64,000 nt of DNA from Phoenix dactylifera. Taxonomy: Eukaryota; Streptophyta; Magnoliopsida; Arecales; Arecaceae. Below are positions 63,642 to 64,000 of the stretch, in pieces; the stretch's first letter is position 1, and each line of letters begins with the position of its first letter. The notes under the pieces are model-generated. The model saw only the letters and a list, made by a program, of their open reading frames with translations. It had not been told where the DNA came from and did no database searches. The stretch covers positions 14,759,646-14,823,645 of the forward strand of contig NC_052399.1 of assembly GCF_009389715.1 (NCBI RefSeq). Reading direction: 5' to 3'. A program made the position numbers and the translations under genes.

Positions 63642-64000
63642 TGTTGGCGGAGGCCTGAAGGGCCGAGTCAGTCCTGCCACCTGCCAGCGTGGATGCCTAG
63701 TATTTCTGGCGTGTGGGTCACACGTGGCGGAGGCTGGCTGGGTGTCGGTCGAGTCGACTCGAGGTGCTTTGCGCTACAAGGGCCCCTGGATGGTTTCGGT
63801 ATTAGAGTAGCGCCTTCACTAACAGCAATTGCTTTTGGTGTAACGGTAAGCGTTTGGTCCTATAATTGGTATCAGAGCCATGAGGTCTCGAGTTCGAGAC
63901 CCAGGCATCGCGCTGGGGGGGATTGTTGGCGGAGGCCTGAAGGGCCGAGTCAGTCTTGCCGCCTGTCAGCGTGGATGCCTGATGTCTCTGGCGTGTGGGT
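63642..64000 (+). mobile_element. TRIM-like miniature LTR element, cut by the window edge
   Basis: LTR-like copy 1 (about 63642-63866) starts TGTTGGCGGAGGCC. It is followed directly by TGGTATCAGAGCC (63867-63879), a tRNA-iMet primer site; then ~35 bp including CTCGAGTTCGAGACCC, then a polypurine run GGGGGGGA (63915-63922), and then LTR copy 2 from 63924, about 90 percent identical to copy 1 over the visible ~77 bp. The internal region is thus only ~57 bp, shorter than usual TRIMs. The segment also resembles a Pol III tRNA-like unit with a B box, so a SINE tandem is the alternative. Confidence 0.6.

Noticed and set aside
1-64000. CRISPR arrays, bacterial operons, rRNA genes
   Set aside because: None seen; the window is plant nuclear DNA with introns and no spaced direct-repeat array.

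Overview
The window is nuclear DNA of a flowering plant. Genes carry spliceosomal introns, intergenic DNA is AT-rich, and LTR retrotransposons of the Athila/gypsy and copia types are present. GC-rich first exons (BAP31, the kinase) and the protein sequences point to a non-grass monocot such as a palm; that is an inference from style, not a database match.

Layout: (1) 1-7481, minus strand: the 5' part of an Athila-like Ty3/gypsy retrotransposon with a 2.47-kb LTR, a tRNA-Asp primer site and one open gag-protease-RT-RNase H frame of 1384 codons running off the left edge. (2) 8788-11236, plus: PDCD5, five introns visible or implied, first exon not found; the retroelement abuts its 5' side. (3) 11237-15449: gene-free, with an old ~750-bp-spaced duplication. 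(4) 15450-16991, minus: an intronless MAPKKK17/18-type kinase with a C-terminal membrane segment and upstream G-boxes. (5) 17083-25157: gene-poor spacer with microsatellites and a 39-bp duplication. (6) 25158-29319, minus: BAP31-like ER protein with a 3.5-kb intron. (7) 31024-31853, plus: AWPM-19/PM19-like membrane protein with a one-base frame break in exon 1 and a GC-AG intron. (8) 33712-34275: decayed LINE RNase H fragment. (9) 34929-35911, plus: plant-specific basic/acidic protein of unknown role. (10) 35912-45872: mostly no recognisable gene, but with three tandem 335-bp copies (42311-43310), each carrying a splice-flanked 63-nt open block. (11) 45873-47315, plus: SWEET2-type sugar transporter, six exons, intact. 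(12) 52561-53094, minus: small single-TM plant protein of unknown function. (13) 53095-64000: repeat-rich: LTR-like DNA with degenerate ~200-bp repeats, a near-perfect 71-bp-arm foldback, a decayed copia 3' end, a long (AT)n tract and a very compact TRIM-like element at the right edge.

The genes are unrelated housekeeping and stress/transport genes; nothing resembles a biosynthetic cluster or operon. The most unusual structures are the triplicated exon-like block, the foldback hairpin, the miniature LTR/PBS/PPT unit, the stop codon formed by a splice acceptor in the 34929-35911 gene, and the broken PM19-like gene with its GC-AG intron.
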